A stretch of 64,000 nt of DNA from Paenibacillus agri (GTDB lineage Bacteria > Bacillota > Bacilli > Paenibacillales > Paenibacillaceae): positions 124,001-188,000 of the forward strand of contig NZ_JABWCS010000217.1 of NCBI RefSeq assembly GCF_013359945.1. The letters are read 5' to 3'. The position numbers and the translations under genes are program-made. Positions within the stretch are counted from its first letter, which is position 1. Each line of letters starts with the position of its first letter. The notes under the pieces are model-generated. The model did not search any database. It was not told the origin of the DNA and saw only the letters and a list, made by a program, of their open reading frames with translations. This document shows, in pieces, positions 41,496-50,950 of this stretch.

Positions 41496-42908
41496 CTACA
41501 CCAGGAACATCGCGACAATCGTCGTCACCGCCAGTCCCAGCAGTACGGGCTTCAGGTTGCGGCGGGCTAGTTCGAACGGGCTAACACCGCAGATGGCGGC
41601 TGCCGGGATGAGCGCCCAAGGAATCAGCGTACCCCCTCCAACCCAAATCGCAGCCACCTGTCCCAGTGCGGTCAGCGTCGCTGCCCCAGTATGAATGGCG
41701 GATGCGAATAGCTGCGCAATGGAACCAGCCAGTGAAATACCCGAGAAGCCCGACCCATCCAGCCCGGTGATCGCCCCGATTATGGTCATGGTGACCGCGC
41801 CCACTGCACCGTTAAGCGGAACATGATTCGCCAGAGCGACACCGAGGTCGTTCACGATGCCGTGCGAAGCTTCCGGGAGCACTTTTCCGAACAGCTCGGT
41901 GAACGCCGAATCGCCCAGATAGAAAAAAGCCGCAATCGGAATCACCGGACCGAACACCTTGAATCCAAAAACAAATCCTTCTATTAAATAGGATGTGATC
42001 TTTTCAAGTCCCCGGTTTCGGTGGGCCAGCATGGTGATAGCGATCAGAATGAGTACCGCCGTACCCCCCACGAGTGCTGTGGCATCCCCGCCTTGTAGCT
42101 TCAGAACGAACATCGCGACGACATCGAGCAAGAATAGAAGCGGAATGACGATCGCCAGCGTTTTTTTGACACGAGGGCTAAGCAGCAATGGTCCTATTAG
42201 CTGTTCTCCCACCTCCGTGAGTGAACTGCCTCCTTTTACCGTGACCAACCCATTCCGCCATGTTCCATTCTTCTGATCTCTGCGCATCAGCCAGAACGCG
42301 GCCACTGTCGTAACCAGCCCCATGACAATCACAAGCGGAACACTGGCCTCCATCACACTGCTTACCGGAAGTCCGGCTGCGTCTGCGGTGAGTTTTGGGG
42401 CACCCTGAATAATGTAATCTCCGGATAGCGCGATACCGTGACCAAACAGATTCATCGCCATGGCCGCTCCCAGCGCAGGCAGACCGACACGAACGGCAAC
42501 AGGCAGCAATACAGCACCGATCAGAGCGACCGCCGGCGAAGGCCAGAAGAAGAAGGAAGTCACCATCATAATGATCCCAATCCCCCAGTAAGCCATGGAC
42601 GGCGTACGAATCAAACGGCTGAGCGGCGCAACCATCGTCTCATTGATCCCGGTAATAATCAGAATCCGGCTCATCGCTACAATAATGGAGATAATCATGA
42701 TCGTACCGAGCAGCTCTTTGGTCGCATATACAAAAGAATTGAAGATCCCCGACACCGAACCGCTCAGCGTATTCGTCGCGAGCAGACCCAAAGCAAAAAT
42801 CCCAACTACACAGATCATCGTGGTATCCCGCCGCCGGATCAGCAACCCAAGAATGAACACAATGAACACCAGATACACATAGTGGATCGCTGCTAGCTCA
42901 ATCCCCAT
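41496..42908 (-). CDS. multi-pass permease, ion-transporter type
   Basis: A 470-residue polytopic membrane protein with about 11-12 hydrophobic segments. It begins IELAAIHYVYLVFIVFILGL and contains internal Gly/Pro loops (WPSPAVALIGAVLLPVAV; GHGIALSGDYIIQGAPK; NHVPLNGAVGAVTMTIIGAI) like those of GntP/CitM/DcuC-type secondary carriers. The substrate may be an organic anion. ATG 42908 is chosen because GAAGGGGG lies nine bases before it. It is a single gene between two terminators. Confidence 0.65.
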   Translation of the reverse strand: MGIELAAIHYVYLVFIVFILGLLIRRRDTTMICVVGIFALGLLATNTLSGSVSGIFNSFVYATKELLGTIMIISIIVAMSRILIITGINETMVAPLSRLIRTPSMAYWGIGIIMMVTSFFFWPSPAVALIGAVLLPVAVRVGLPALGAAMAMNLFGHGIALSGDYIIQGAPKLTADAAGLPVSSVMEASVPLVIVMGLVTTVAAFWLMRRDQKNGTWRNGLVTVKGGSSLTEVGEQLIGPLLLSPRVKKTLAIVIPLLFLLDVVAMFVLKLQGGDATALVGGTAVLILIAITMLAHRNRGLEKITSYLIEGFVFGFKVFGPVIPIAAFFYLGDSAFTELFGKVLPEASHGIVNDLGVALANHVPLNGAVGAVTMTIIGAITGLDGSGFSGISLAGSIAQLFASAIHTGAATLTALGQVAAIWVGGGTLIPWALIPAAAICGVSPFELARRNLKPVLLGLAVTTIVAMFLV

Positions 42909-43000
42909 GATCGTGCGCCCCCTTCTCACCTGTAACTCAATAGGTGCTATATGCTATGCAGGGGCATGGGCGAAAGTTCGACATCAGGTGCCTTAGAGGA

Positions 43001-43046
43001 AAAAAAAAGAGCCACTTGCTAGTGTCTCATCGGTGGGAGCTCTTCT
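43001..43046 (-). terminator. terminator-like hairpin upstream of the permease gene
   Basis: On the minus strand a stem (AAGAGCTCCCAC / GTGGCTCTT) is followed by a run of nine T, about 95 bases before the permease start. It either ends a leader transcript (attenuator) or isolates the gene from read-through. Confidence 0.55.
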
Positions 43047-43127
43047 ATCACTTATTCAGTGCAAAGTACATTTAAATAAGACTAACGGATACAAGTTGTA
43101 TATAATATCCAGTAAGGGGGATAGAAA

Positions 43128-43409
43128 ATGAACAGAATAAAGCAAAACATGCTTGCTTTGCTGATTATTTTAGGGGTTGTCCTATTTTTCTTAGTATTCA
43201 GTAGAGCTCGTACATCCGCTATTGTTCAACTCTCAGAGATATCTAAAGACAGCATTGTTGTAATAAATTCGCTTGGCGAAAAAACAATGGTGAGAGTGCC
43301 TTCTAAAATTGACACCAGTACTCTTAATGAGCAAACTTATTATTTAGTAAGCTATAGCTCAAGTTTTTTCCAACGAAACCGCTTTGATAAAATAGAAAAA
43401 TCACACTAA
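43128..43409 (+). CDS. small single-pass membrane protein
   Basis: A 93-residue protein with AAGGGGGA before the ATG. It has one N-terminal helix (MLALLIILGVVLFFLVF) and a soluble, probably extracytoplasmic, part of about 65 residues rich in beta-type sequence. No domain is recognised. Confidence 0.6.
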   Translation: MNRIKQNMLALLIILGVVLFFLVFSRARTSAIVQLSEISKDSIVVINSLGEKTMVRVPSKIDTSTLNEQTYYLVSYSSSFFQRNRFDKIEKSH

Positions 43410-43520
43410 AAGAGGAGAGCACATTGCTCATCTCACTCAAATACCAAAACCTCCATAGATACCGACATCCTTGGAGAGCTGTGAGTCTAGACGTCTACCG
43501 TTTGACCTATATTGAGGCAT

Positions 43521-43548
43521 AAAAAAAGAACGTGAGCACTCACGTCCT
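43521..43548 (-). terminator. terminator of the CxxH/CxxC gene
   Basis: GGACGTGAG and CTCACGTTC pair on the minus strand and are followed by TTTTTTT. Confidence 0.9.
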
Positions 43549-43580
43549 TTTCGTCATCTTATCATTTACGTACAGGCCTT

Positions 43581-43748
43581 TTACACGACCAAATACTCAG
43601 CATTCTTCTCACATTCCGCACATTTCGCCGGCGGGTCCCAGTCAGAGAACTCCGTTTCCTTCAGATCCACTACATCCGGTGCGTCTTCGTACTCGTCCAC
43701 AAACCTGTCAATGGCCAGCTCCACGTGTTCCTTACACACTACATACAT
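43581..43748 (-). CDS. CxxH/CxxC protein (BA_5709 family)
   Basis: A 55-residue protein from ATG 43748 with AAAGGGA before it. It shows the defining pattern: VVCKEHVELAID near the start (C-x-x-H) and CAECEKNAEY near the end (C-x-x-C), which should bind one zinc. Members of this small family sit near rlmH and htrA in Bacilli, as here. The acidic middle (DEYEDAPDVVDL) is typical. Function is not known. It is followed by a strong terminator. Confidence 0.85.
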   Translation of the reverse strand: MYVVCKEHVELAIDRFVDEYEDAPDVVDLKETEFSDWDPPAKCAECEKNAEYLVV

Positions 43749-43932
43749 TCAACCAAGCATCCCTTTCTGTGCCGCTGCGGCGTAATACTCCTTCTACTGT
43801 TCTACCACACTTCCAGGTAAAAGGGAACTCCCCGCCGTCGATTCCTGTCATTTCCTTAGAAGCAGGTGCAATACTAGAAATTATATCCGATAATATAGAG
43901 ATGCAGATGCAAATACTACTCGGAGGATTTCA

Positions 43933-44154
43933 ATGCTCATAACCATATTGTATGTTGCTTTCAGCCTGTTCGCTGCAGGCGTCTTTATATTCCGGACTAT
44001 CAAGCAAAAGTTCACCAAGTACCAGACAGAGCATGTAGGAATACTCCTCTCATATCTAATAGTAGGCCTTACCCTTAAGGCTCCCATTGAATTAAAAGTC
44101 GGGTGCACTCTACTTCTCCTGCTAACATTCATGTACGGAACTATAAAAAGGTGA
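43933..44154 (+). CDS. small membrane protein
   Basis: A 73-residue protein with GGAGG seven bases before its ATG. It has three hydrophobic segments (LITILYVAFSLFAAGVFIF; VGILLSYLIVGLTL; CTLLLLLTFMYG) and a basic loop between the first two. No family is recognised. Confidence 0.55.
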   Translation: MLITILYVAFSLFAAGVFIFRTIKQKFTKYQTEHVGILLSYLIVGLTLKAPIELKVGCTLLLLLTFMYGTIKR

Positions 44155-44173
44155 CCCTGATTGTGAAAAAATA

Positions 44174-44203
44174 ACCCCGTCAGACTTTTGTCTGGCGGGG
44201 CTT
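44174..44203. terminator. bidirectional terminator
   Basis: CCCCGTCAGAC and GTCTGGCGGGG form a stem with a TTTT loop; it lies between the small membrane gene and convergent cydC. Confidence 0.8.
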
Positions 44204-44289
44204 TGTCATTATCTATCTTCCACTTATTCCACTTCGGTTAAAGTTCCACGCTGAATCTCTGTCATGATCCAAATCTATATGCCTTCTTA

Positions 44290-46218
44290 CTAACCAAGGA
44301 ATTCTACCGGCCGGTCCAACTCATACAACCTACGGTAACGTGGCTCCTTCTCCAGCAGCTCAGCATGAGTGCCGCGCATTTCGACAGTTCCATTCTCCAT
44401 AAAAATCACTTCGTCCATCAGTTCCGCACCTACAAGGTGGTGCGTAACCCAAACCAGCGATTTTCCGGCCATCGCCTGGAACATCGTCGCCAGCAGCTCG
44501 CGCTCGGTGCGTGGGTCAAGACCCACGGTCGGCTCGTCGAGCACGACGACCGGCGTGTTCTGCAGCAGGATACGCGCCAGCGCGATCCGCTGCCGTTCGC
44601 CGCCGGAGAAGCGCTGCCCGGCTTCACGCACGGGCGTGTTATAGCCTTCCGGCAGGGAAGAGATCAGGCTGTCCAGCTTCGCTAGCGCGCCAGCGGCGCA
44701 GATTTCTTCCTCGGAAGCCTGCGGATTCCCGAGCCGGATATTGTTCGCCACCGTGGTGTCGAACAGATGCGGACGCTGATTGAGTACCGCAATCAGCGAA
44801 GGAATGTCTTCGCCGTAGGACGCGGCGGCCCGCCCGTTAATCTCAGCCGAACCTTCCGTCGGCTGAATCACACCTTGAATGACCTTAAGCAGCGTCGATT
44901 TTCCCGCTCCGCTGCGCCCGATGATCGCGATCTTTTTCCCCTGCGGGAGATCTAAGCTTAGATCGCGGACAGACCAATCATCATCGGCTCCGTACCGGTA
45001 GCCGACATTCTCCAGCCGGATGTGTGTTTGTATTGCAATATCATGTTGGCTGTGGCCTTCATTACCAGCTTGCCCCGTAGTAGTCGAAATGTCGCGCCCA
45101 GCAACAGTCACTTTGATTTTCGCTATTCCAGCACTTTGCGTACGTACTTCATCTAATGTTTCTGTACGGCCTCCAGCCACTGGCGCTACTTCCAATACAC
45201 CAGCACTTACCGCACGGGTTCCCTGCCCATTCTGTTTCACTTCAGCACCCTGAGTAGGCGCCCCATCCCTATCCTCCACCCCGGACAACCGCTCCAGCGA
45301 GTTCCGGTATTGTGGAATCTTCTCCACCGCTTCCGATACTGGCAGGAAGGCATCCGCAAGCGGGAAGACCACCAGCACGAACGCTGCGATCAGCGTTCCG
45401 GCAATGGCCCCGTCTGCGTATTGTCCTGCTGCCCAGTAGAGCATCGACAGCACGCCGATGCCGACAATCGCCTGCCCAATGAACATCCGCAGGCGGGCCC
45501 AGCCCCGCAGCCAGCCATCGGTGCGGGCTACTTTGCGCTCGTCGGCTTCATAGGTGGCCACGAACTGGCTTTGCCGACCACTGATCATCCAGTCGCCCAT
45601 GCCCAGTACGGCATCCGTCAGCTTCTGGTAGAGACGGTTGCGCTCCTGCTTCACTTCACGCTGCCGTCTTTGCGTGAACAGCAGCGAGACCAGCGGCAGT
45701 ACAACCACCAGCACCAGAATATACAGACCCATCAGCAGTGCAAAGGTCAGATCGAAAGTGCCGAGAGCAATTACTGCCGCACCATACAGCAACAGCGCAA
45801 TTATGCTTGGGAAGACGGTGCGCAGGTATACATTTTGCAAATATTCGATATCATCGGCCAGCATGCCGAGGATATCTCCTGTCCGAAAGCGTGAGGACAG
45901 AAACAGCGCCTGTGGTTCCAGTATATGATACAGGCGGACACGCATCTTGGACAGAATCCGCAGGATCGTGTCATGACCGACGAGCCGTTCCACATAGTGG
46001 ATCACAGCACGGCTTGTGCCAAAGGTGCGTACACCGACGATCGGCACATAGATCATTAATATATTTTCCGGCGGGATGGAGGCCTTGGAGATTAGGAACC
46101 CCGAGGTATACATCAGAGAAGAAGCTGAGAACACCGTCAGTGCACCAAGGACAATAATCAGCACAAACCGCCAGAAGTATGAAGATACATATGGGGCGAA
46201 CCATCCTTCTCGTTTCAA
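44290..46218 (-). CDS. cydC: heterodimeric ABC exporter subunit CydC
   Basis: A 642-residue fused TMD-NBD exporter. With CydD it exports reduced thiols (cysteine, glutathione-type) needed for cytochrome bd assembly. The TMD part has the family motif TRSAxxH-like GTSRAVIHYVERLVGHD; the NBD has Walker A GRSGAGKST, signature FSGGERQRIALARIL and Walker B VVLDEPTVGLD. Between the two lies an unusual ~85-residue low-complexity linker (about 320-405). It overlaps cydD by four bases and ends the cyd operon. Confidence 0.9.
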   Translation of the reverse strand: MKREGWFAPYVSSYFWRFVLIIVLGALTVFSASSLMYTSGFLISKASIPPENILMIYVPIVGVRTFGTSRAVIHYVERLVGHDTILRILSKMRVRLYHILEPQALFLSSRFRTGDILGMLADDIEYLQNVYLRTVFPSIIALLLYGAAVIALGTFDLTFALLMGLYILVLVVVLPLVSLLFTQRRQREVKQERNRLYQKLTDAVLGMGDWMISGRQSQFVATYEADERKVARTDGWLRGWARLRMFIGQAIVGIGVLSMLYWAAGQYADGAIAGTLIAAFVLVVFPLADAFLPVSEAVEKIPQYRNSLERLSGVEDRDGAPTQGAEVKQNGQGTRAVSAGVLEVAPVAGGRTETLDEVRTQSAGIAKIKVTVAGRDISTTTGQAGNEGHSQHDIAIQTHIRLENVGYRYGADDDWSVRDLSLDLPQGKKIAIIGRSGAGKSTLLKVIQGVIQPTEGSAEINGRAAASYGEDIPSLIAVLNQRPHLFDTTVANNIRLGNPQASEEEICAAGALAKLDSLISSLPEGYNTPVREAGQRFSGGERQRIALARILLQNTPVVVLDEPTVGLDPRTERELLATMFQAMAGKSLVWVTHHLVGAELMDEVIFMENGTVEMRGTHAELLEKEPRYRRLYELDRPVEFLG

Positions 46219-48089
46219 TGGATTCCCTCCAGTTGCGATTGAATAAGCTCATAATAGGCACCCTTGCGGGCGATCAGTTCCTGATGGGTGCCGGTCTCAG
46301 CTACTTGCCCCTGCTTCATCACGACGATGAGATCCATATCTACCATCCAGTGCAAGCGATGTGTCGCGAGAAAGACCAGCTTCCCGGCAAACAGTGGAAG
46401 CATCGTTTCCTTGAGCTCGTACTCCGTCTCAATATCCAGATGGGCTGTTGGCTCATCCAGCAGCATAATCGGACGACTGCTCAGCAACGCCCGAGCTAGC
46501 GCTACCCGCTGCTCTTGACCGCCACTGAGGGAACGACCGCCGCCGCCAATCATTTCTTCCAACCCGTTCGGTAGAGAATCTACCAGTCTCGACAATCCGG
46601 CTTCGCCGATTACTCGGCGAACTTCCTCCATTGAAGCTTCTGGATAATAGAAGCGCACATTGTCCGCAAGCGTGCCACTGAAGATATACGGCCGCTGCGG
46701 GATATACGCCGTCTGCTTCCGCCAGGCTTCGTCTGTCAGTGAGCTGAACGTGCTAGCGCCCACGGTAATACTGCCAGACGTAGGATGCAGAAAGCCACCC
46801 AGGATATCCACCAGTGTGGACTTCCCTGCTCCACTCTCCCCAATAATTCCGATCTTAGCCGCCCCTGCGAAACGCAGGCTGACCCCTTCCAGCGAGGACA
46901 ATCCCCCTTCTTCATACTTAACACCCACGCCATTCAACTGTAGAATGGCGCCGTTAGTCCAAGCAAAGTCGGATGCAGAGGACGGTTGCCCTACAAGAGT
47001 AGTACCAGCAGTTCTATTAGTTCCAGCCCGACCAGCACCACCAACACGTCCAGCACTACTTACATTACCAGCCACAGCACCCGAGGCAGCTCCTTTTTCA
47101 GCAACCCCTTGCCCTGCTCCACTCGCCGTCAACTTAACCGCCTGCACGGTCTCCCGGTCAATAATACTCTTCATAGCCTCACCAGCTTCTTTTCCGTCCA
47201 GCGTAGCGTGGAAATCCGCACCCACAAGCCGAACCGGCAGGAAATATTCCGGCGCCAGGATCAGAATGGTCAGTCCGGTGACCAATGTCATCTGCTCATT
47301 GACTAACCGCAGACCGAGGCTGACAGCCACGGAAGCTACCGAGAGCATGGTGAAGAAATCCAGAGCAAAGGAAGACAGGAACGCCACGCGCAAGGTGCGC
47401 ATCGTAGCTGAGCGATAACGATCGCTGACATGAGCGATACTCTCGCTGTGACTACGGCTGCGGCCGAGGAACTTCAGCGTCTCTAAGCCCCGCAGCGAAT
47501 CGACAAAGTGATTCGACAGCGTCCGATAGGATTTTAGCTGACGATCCATTTGTTTGCGAGCCGTCATTCCGATCAGGATCATGAATGCAATAATGATCGG
47601 CATCGTCACGGTGAGAATCACGCCGCTTGTCGTGTCTTGTGTGTACACATAGACGAGCAGCATTAGCGGTGTGACTGACATTCCAACCATGCGCGGAATG
47701 ATCAGCTCCAGATAAGTGCGGAACTTTGTTACGCCTTCCAATACCAGTGTAACCAGCGTACCGGTGCCCCGGTCGCCTGCCAATCTCGGCCCTAGCTGGA
47801 ACAGCTTATCCATCATCTGCTGCCGCATGCTTCTTCCGGTCGCTTCCGCGAACCGGTAGGATACCCGGCTCATCAGCAGGGCGCACACATGGCGCACCAG
47901 AAACGCAAGAAGGAACAATAGGGAAGTACCCCATTGTTCCTTCAGCGGTGCTCCCGCAAACAGCGCAGAGACAACTTCCGCCAGCCATTTGGCCAGCAGA
48001 AGAATGGACAGGCTTTGCACCAGGGTCAGGAAGCCGACGATCAGAAAGACCGGCTTAACTCCTTTGTACCCAAGCAAATTTTTATCCAT
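46215..48089 (-). CDS. cydD: heterodimeric ABC exporter subunit CydD
   Basis: A 624-residue half exporter that pairs with CydC. The N-terminal TMD has about six helices; the NBD has Walker A GESGAGKST, signature LSGGQEQRVALARAL and Walker B IMLLDEPTAHLD. A ~60-residue linker rich in Gly, Ala, Ser and Thr (about 325-390) separates the domains, longer than usual. The gene overlaps cydB by one base and cydC by four, so the four genes are one transcript. Confidence 0.9.
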   Translation of the reverse strand: MDKNLLGYKGVKPVFLIVGFLTLVQSLSILLLAKWLAEVVSALFAGAPLKEQWGTSLLFLLAFLVRHVCALLMSRVSYRFAEATGRSMRQQMMDKLFQLGPRLAGDRGTGTLVTLVLEGVTKFRTYLELIIPRMVGMSVTPLMLLVYVYTQDTTSGVILTVTMPIIIAFMILIGMTARKQMDRQLKSYRTLSNHFVDSLRGLETLKFLGRSRSHSESIAHVSDRYRSATMRTLRVAFLSSFALDFFTMLSVASVAVSLGLRLVNEQMTLVTGLTILILAPEYFLPVRLVGADFHATLDGKEAGEAMKSIIDRETVQAVKLTASGAGQGVAEKGAASGAVAGNVSSAGRVGGAGRAGTNRTAGTTLVGQPSSASDFAWTNGAILQLNGVGVKYEEGGLSSLEGVSLRFAGAAKIGIIGESGAGKSTLVDILGGFLHPTSGSITVGASTFSSLTDEAWRKQTAYIPQRPYIFSGTLADNVRFYYPEASMEEVRRVIGEAGLSRLVDSLPNGLEEMIGGGGRSLSGGQEQRVALARALLSSRPIMLLDEPTAHLDIETEYELKETMLPLFAGKLVFLATHRLHWMVDMDLIVVMKQGQVAETGTHQELIARKGAYYELIQSQLEGIH

Positions 48090-49105
48090 TAGTATTCAAG
48101 ATGCTCCTTCTCGTGAACCCGTTTGTGAAAGATAAAATAACTCCAAATCTGATAACCCAATACGAACGGCAGCAGCGTCAACGCCACAATCGTCATAACC
48201 TTCAGTGAATAATGTCCGGAAGCCGCATTCGTGATCGTCAGGTTGAACGCCTGATCAATGGAGCTGATCATCACCCGCGGGAACAGTCCCACGAAGATCG
48301 AAGCCACCGACAAGGCGAATACCGCTCCAGTCATGCCGAATGCCCAGCTGTCCTTCTTCTTCAACATGAAGTAGCCTGCCAGTACATATGCAATAATACC
48401 CAATATTACTATACTCAGAAGCACTGTTCCACGCTTTTCAAAGATATCGGTCATGAAGTAGGTCATTACCACAAAACCCAGCAGCAGTACGCCCAGTGGA
48501 ATCAACAGCTTCTGCCCCAGCTTGCGGGCCCGTACCTGCAGATCACCAATCGTACGCAGCGTCGTGAACATCAGGCCGTGTACCAGACAGAGCAGAACTA
48601 CTGTAATTCCGGCAACAACGGTGTAGATATTAACGATATCCGTGAATCCGGCATACATCTGCATATTGGCGTCAATCGGCAAGCCCTTGATGAAGCTTGC
48701 GAAGACGACAGCCAGCAGGAACGGCGGGAGGAAGCTGCCGAGGAAGATGCAGACATCCCAAGTTCTTTTCCAGGCCAGGGAATCCCGCTTGCCCCTGAAT
48801 TCAAATGCTACACCCCGGGCGATCAGCGCCAGTAGCGCGAACACGAAGGGAATATAAAATCCGCTGAATAGCGTAGCATACCAGTTCGGAAAGGCCGCGA
48901 ACATCGCGCCTGCACCCGTCAGCAGCCATACTTCATTGGCATCCCAGAACGGTCCAATCGAGTTGATCAGCACCCGGCGCTCCGTATCATTCTTGGCCAA
49001 GAGCTGTGTTTCCATTCCTACACCAAAGTCAAAACCCTCCAGGAAGAAGAACCCGATGAACAGAACCGCAATCAATACAAACCACAATTCATTAAGAGAA
49101 AGCAT
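48089..49105 (-). CDS. cydB: cytochrome bd ubiquinol oxidase subunit II
   Basis: A 338-residue membrane protein, exactly the usual CydB length when started at ATG 49105 (AAGGAGG before it); longer frames are shadows of cydA. It has the motif FFLEGFDFGVGM, then FWDANEVWLLTGAGAMFAAF and HGLMFTT. With CydA it forms the high-affinity terminal oxidase that reduces O2 to water with quinol. Its start overlaps the end of cydA by 14 bases. Confidence 0.95.
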   Translation of the reverse strand: MLSLNELWFVLIAVLFIGFFFLEGFDFGVGMETQLLAKNDTERRVLINSIGPFWDANEVWLLTGAGAMFAAFPNWYATLFSGFYIPFVFALLALIARGVAFEFRGKRDSLAWKRTWDVCIFLGSFLPPFLLAVVFASFIKGLPIDANMQMYAGFTDIVNIYTVVAGITVVLLCLVHGLMFTTLRTIGDLQVRARKLGQKLLIPLGVLLLGFVVMTYFMTDIFEKRGTVLLSIVILGIIAYVLAGYFMLKKKDSWAFGMTGAVFALSVASIFVGLFPRVMISSIDQAFNLTITNAASGHYSLKVMTIVALTLLPFVLGYQIWSYFIFHKRVHEKEHLEY

Positions 49106-50495
49106 GGGACCCCTCCTTGTTATATGGATCATGGGAATCGCTGTGATCGTTATCCATGGCATAAGGCCCTTTTTTGATAACTTTGATGAACAAGCCGACG
49201 AGTACCAGACCCAGAATTAAATAGATCGTTGTAAAAGAAATCACCGAGAATAATACCTGTCCGCTCGTGATATTAGGCGACACACTGTCTTTGGTCTGCA
49301 TCAAGCCGAATACCGTCCACGGCTGGCGGCCAAATTCAGTCATCACCCAGCCCGCTGTATTGGCGATTGGCGGAAGCAGCAGTCCCCAGAACATGAACCG
49401 CATGAACCAGGTGTTCGGACGGTCCATCTTTTTACGCCAGATCAAGTAAATCGCATACAGACCAAGCACGATCATTGCCGTACCCGCAGCGACCATGATC
49501 CGGAAGCTCCAGAAGGTGGTCCGTACCGGAGGAATATAATCCCCAGGTCCGTACTGCTGCTCATACTCTGCTTGCAATTGGTTCATCCCTTTAACTTCAC
49601 CGGAGAACTTACTGTAAGACAGGAAGCTAAGCAAATACGGGATTTTGAATTCACCGCTGTTAGTCTTGTTCGTAGGGTCAATATTCGCCCACACCGTCCA
49701 AGGTGCAGGATCGCCGCTCTCGCCCCATAGTCCTTCGGATGCCGCCATTTTCATCGGCTGAGTCTCTACCAGGTATTGCGCCTGAGCATGTCCTGCCACC
49801 GCTACACCCACCGAAGAGATAATGCCGACAATCGCTGCAATTTGAAAAGATTTCTTAAAGAAAGATACTTCCTGCTTCTTCAGCAGCTTGTAGGCACTGA
49901 TACCCGTTACAAGGAACGCGCCTGTAGCGTACGCCGCCAGCACCGTATGTGGGAATTCCACAAGTAATTGTCCGTTCGTAATGAGAGCGAAGATATCATT
50001 CATTTCAGCACGTCCATTATTGATCGTGAAGCCCACCGGATGCTGCATGAATGAGTTAGCGGTCAGAATCCAGAACGCCGACATCATCGTACCAAAAGCA
50101 ACCATCCAGATGGAGAGCAAATGCACCTTCTTAGAGACTTTGTCCCAGCCGAAGATCCATAGCCCGATGAATGTAGACTCCAGGAAAAAGGCCAGTAGAG
50201 CTTCCACGGCCAGCGGTGCACCGAACACGTCACCAACGAATCGTGAATAATCGGACCAGTTCATCCCGAACTGGAATTCCTGCAGAATACCTGTAACTAC
50301 CCCGACTGCAAAATTTATGAGGAATAGCTTTCCCCAGAATTGCGCCATTCTCTTGTACTCTTCATCGCCTTTTCTTACATACATAGTCTCCATGATGGCA
50401 ATCAAAAGCGCTAGCCCAATAGACACCGGCACAAAGAAATAGTGAAAAATTGTCGTCGACGCAAATTGAATACGTGACAGCATGATTGTATCCAT
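49092..50495 (-). CDS. cydA: cytochrome bd ubiquinol oxidase subunit I
   Basis: A 467-residue subunit holding the hemes. It has the heme b595 ligand region at the start (RIQFASTTIFHYFFVPVSIG), the GRQPW motif (MTEFGRQPWTVFGLM) near residue 395 and a Q-loop (AEYEQQYGPGDYIPPVRTTF). First gene of cydABDC. Two TGTGA-N6-TCACA palindromes and a TATAAT box lie upstream, which fits control by Rex or an Fnr/Crp-type regulator under low oxygen or high NADH. Confidence 0.96.
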   Translation of the reverse strand: MDTIMLSRIQFASTTIFHYFFVPVSIGLALLIAIMETMYVRKGDEEYKRMAQFWGKLFLINFAVGVVTGILQEFQFGMNWSDYSRFVGDVFGAPLAVEALLAFFLESTFIGLWIFGWDKVSKKVHLLSIWMVAFGTMMSAFWILTANSFMQHPVGFTINNGRAEMNDIFALITNGQLLVEFPHTVLAAYATGAFLVTGISAYKLLKKQEVSFFKKSFQIAAIVGIISSVGVAVAGHAQAQYLVETQPMKMAASEGLWGESGDPAPWTVWANIDPTNKTNSGEFKIPYLLSFLSYSKFSGEVKGMNQLQAEYEQQYGPGDYIPPVRTTFWSFRIMVAAGTAMIVLGLYAIYLIWRKKMDRPNTWFMRFMFWGLLLPPIANTAGWVMTEFGRQPWTVFGLMQTKDSVSPNITSGQVLFSVISFTTIYLILGLVLVGLFIKVIKKGPYAMDNDHSDSHDPYNKEGSHAFS

Positions 50496-50557
50496 ATTTC
50501 TCCCCTTCCCTCTCCCTTATCAATACGTCTATTTTGTCAAAAATTTTAAGGGAACTG

Positions 50558-50578
50558 TGTGATGTAAATCACATTATA
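50558..50578 (-). promoter_or_regulatory. cyd promoter -10 with overlapping palindrome
   Basis: The minus strand has TATAAT (50573-50578), and next to it TGTGA-tgtaaa-TCACA (50558-50573), placed around the start of transcription. A protein bound there would repress. No good -35 is visible, which suggests dependence on an activator. Confidence 0.6.
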
Positions 50579-50608
50579 CGCTCTATTTTTGCTATAAAAA
50601 TAATAATT

Positions 50609-50626
50609 TTGTGACAAATATCACAA
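50609..50626. promoter_or_regulatory. Rex-type operator upstream of cydA
   Basis: TTGTGA-caaata-TCACAA is a perfect match to the Rex consensus (TTGTGA-N6-TCACAA). It lies about 30 bases upstream of the -10 box. Rex releases DNA when NADH rises, which would raise cytochrome bd production. Fnr/Crp sites share the core, so this assignment is a choice between families. Confidence 0.7.
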
Positions 50627-50641
50627 AGTAGTGACAAAAAA

Positions 50642-50671
50642 ACAAAAAAAATAAGACGGTTTAACCGTCTC
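50642..50671 (-). terminator. terminator of the YdjO-like gene
   Basis: AGACGGT-taa-ACCGTCT is followed on the minus strand by a long T run. Confidence 0.9.
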
Positions 50672-50719
50672 GGAGTTTGTGCGTTATTCTATACTAAGCT
50701 TGGCTCATAAAGGCGCCGG

Positions 50720-50950
50720 TCACGTAATGGAAATACCCTTCTTCAGCGACTTCAGATCACCGTTGGAATTGAGCAGCAGCGGCAGCATCTTCATACTGCG
50801 GACCATTGGAGCGTTGCAGAGACGACAAGAAGGCACAGTGTCAAAAGCAAAATTGTCCCTCATCCATCCATTGCACCCCTCGTTAGTACAGGCCCAAATC
50901 GCGGTATTCTCTTCCGGGATTTCCTCCACGGGTTTCTTCCGGTAGTTCAT
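50720..50950 (-). CDS. YdjO-like cold-inducible zinc-ribbon protein
   Basis: A 76-residue protein with four cysteines in two pairs: WACTNEGCNGWMRDNFAF and SCRLCNAPM, a small zinc ribbon. This matches the YdjO family of Bacilli, whose members are induced by cold in B. subtilis. The start ATG has GGAGG upstream. It lies next to a csp gene. Molecular role is unknown. Confidence 0.8.
   Translation of the reverse strand: MNYRKKPVEEIPEENTAIWACTNEGCNGWMRDNFAFDTVPSCRLCNAPMVRSMKMLPLLLNSNGDLKSLKKGISIT

Noticed and set aside
42438..42896. 152-codon plus frame opposite the permease gene
   Set aside because: Composition (Arg/His/Asn-rich) and exact opposition to a well-supported membrane protein gene show it to be a shadow frame.
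45310..45894. 194-codon plus frame opposite cydC
   Set aside because: It is rich in His and Gln, antisense to a conserved ABC exporter, and has no ribosome site.
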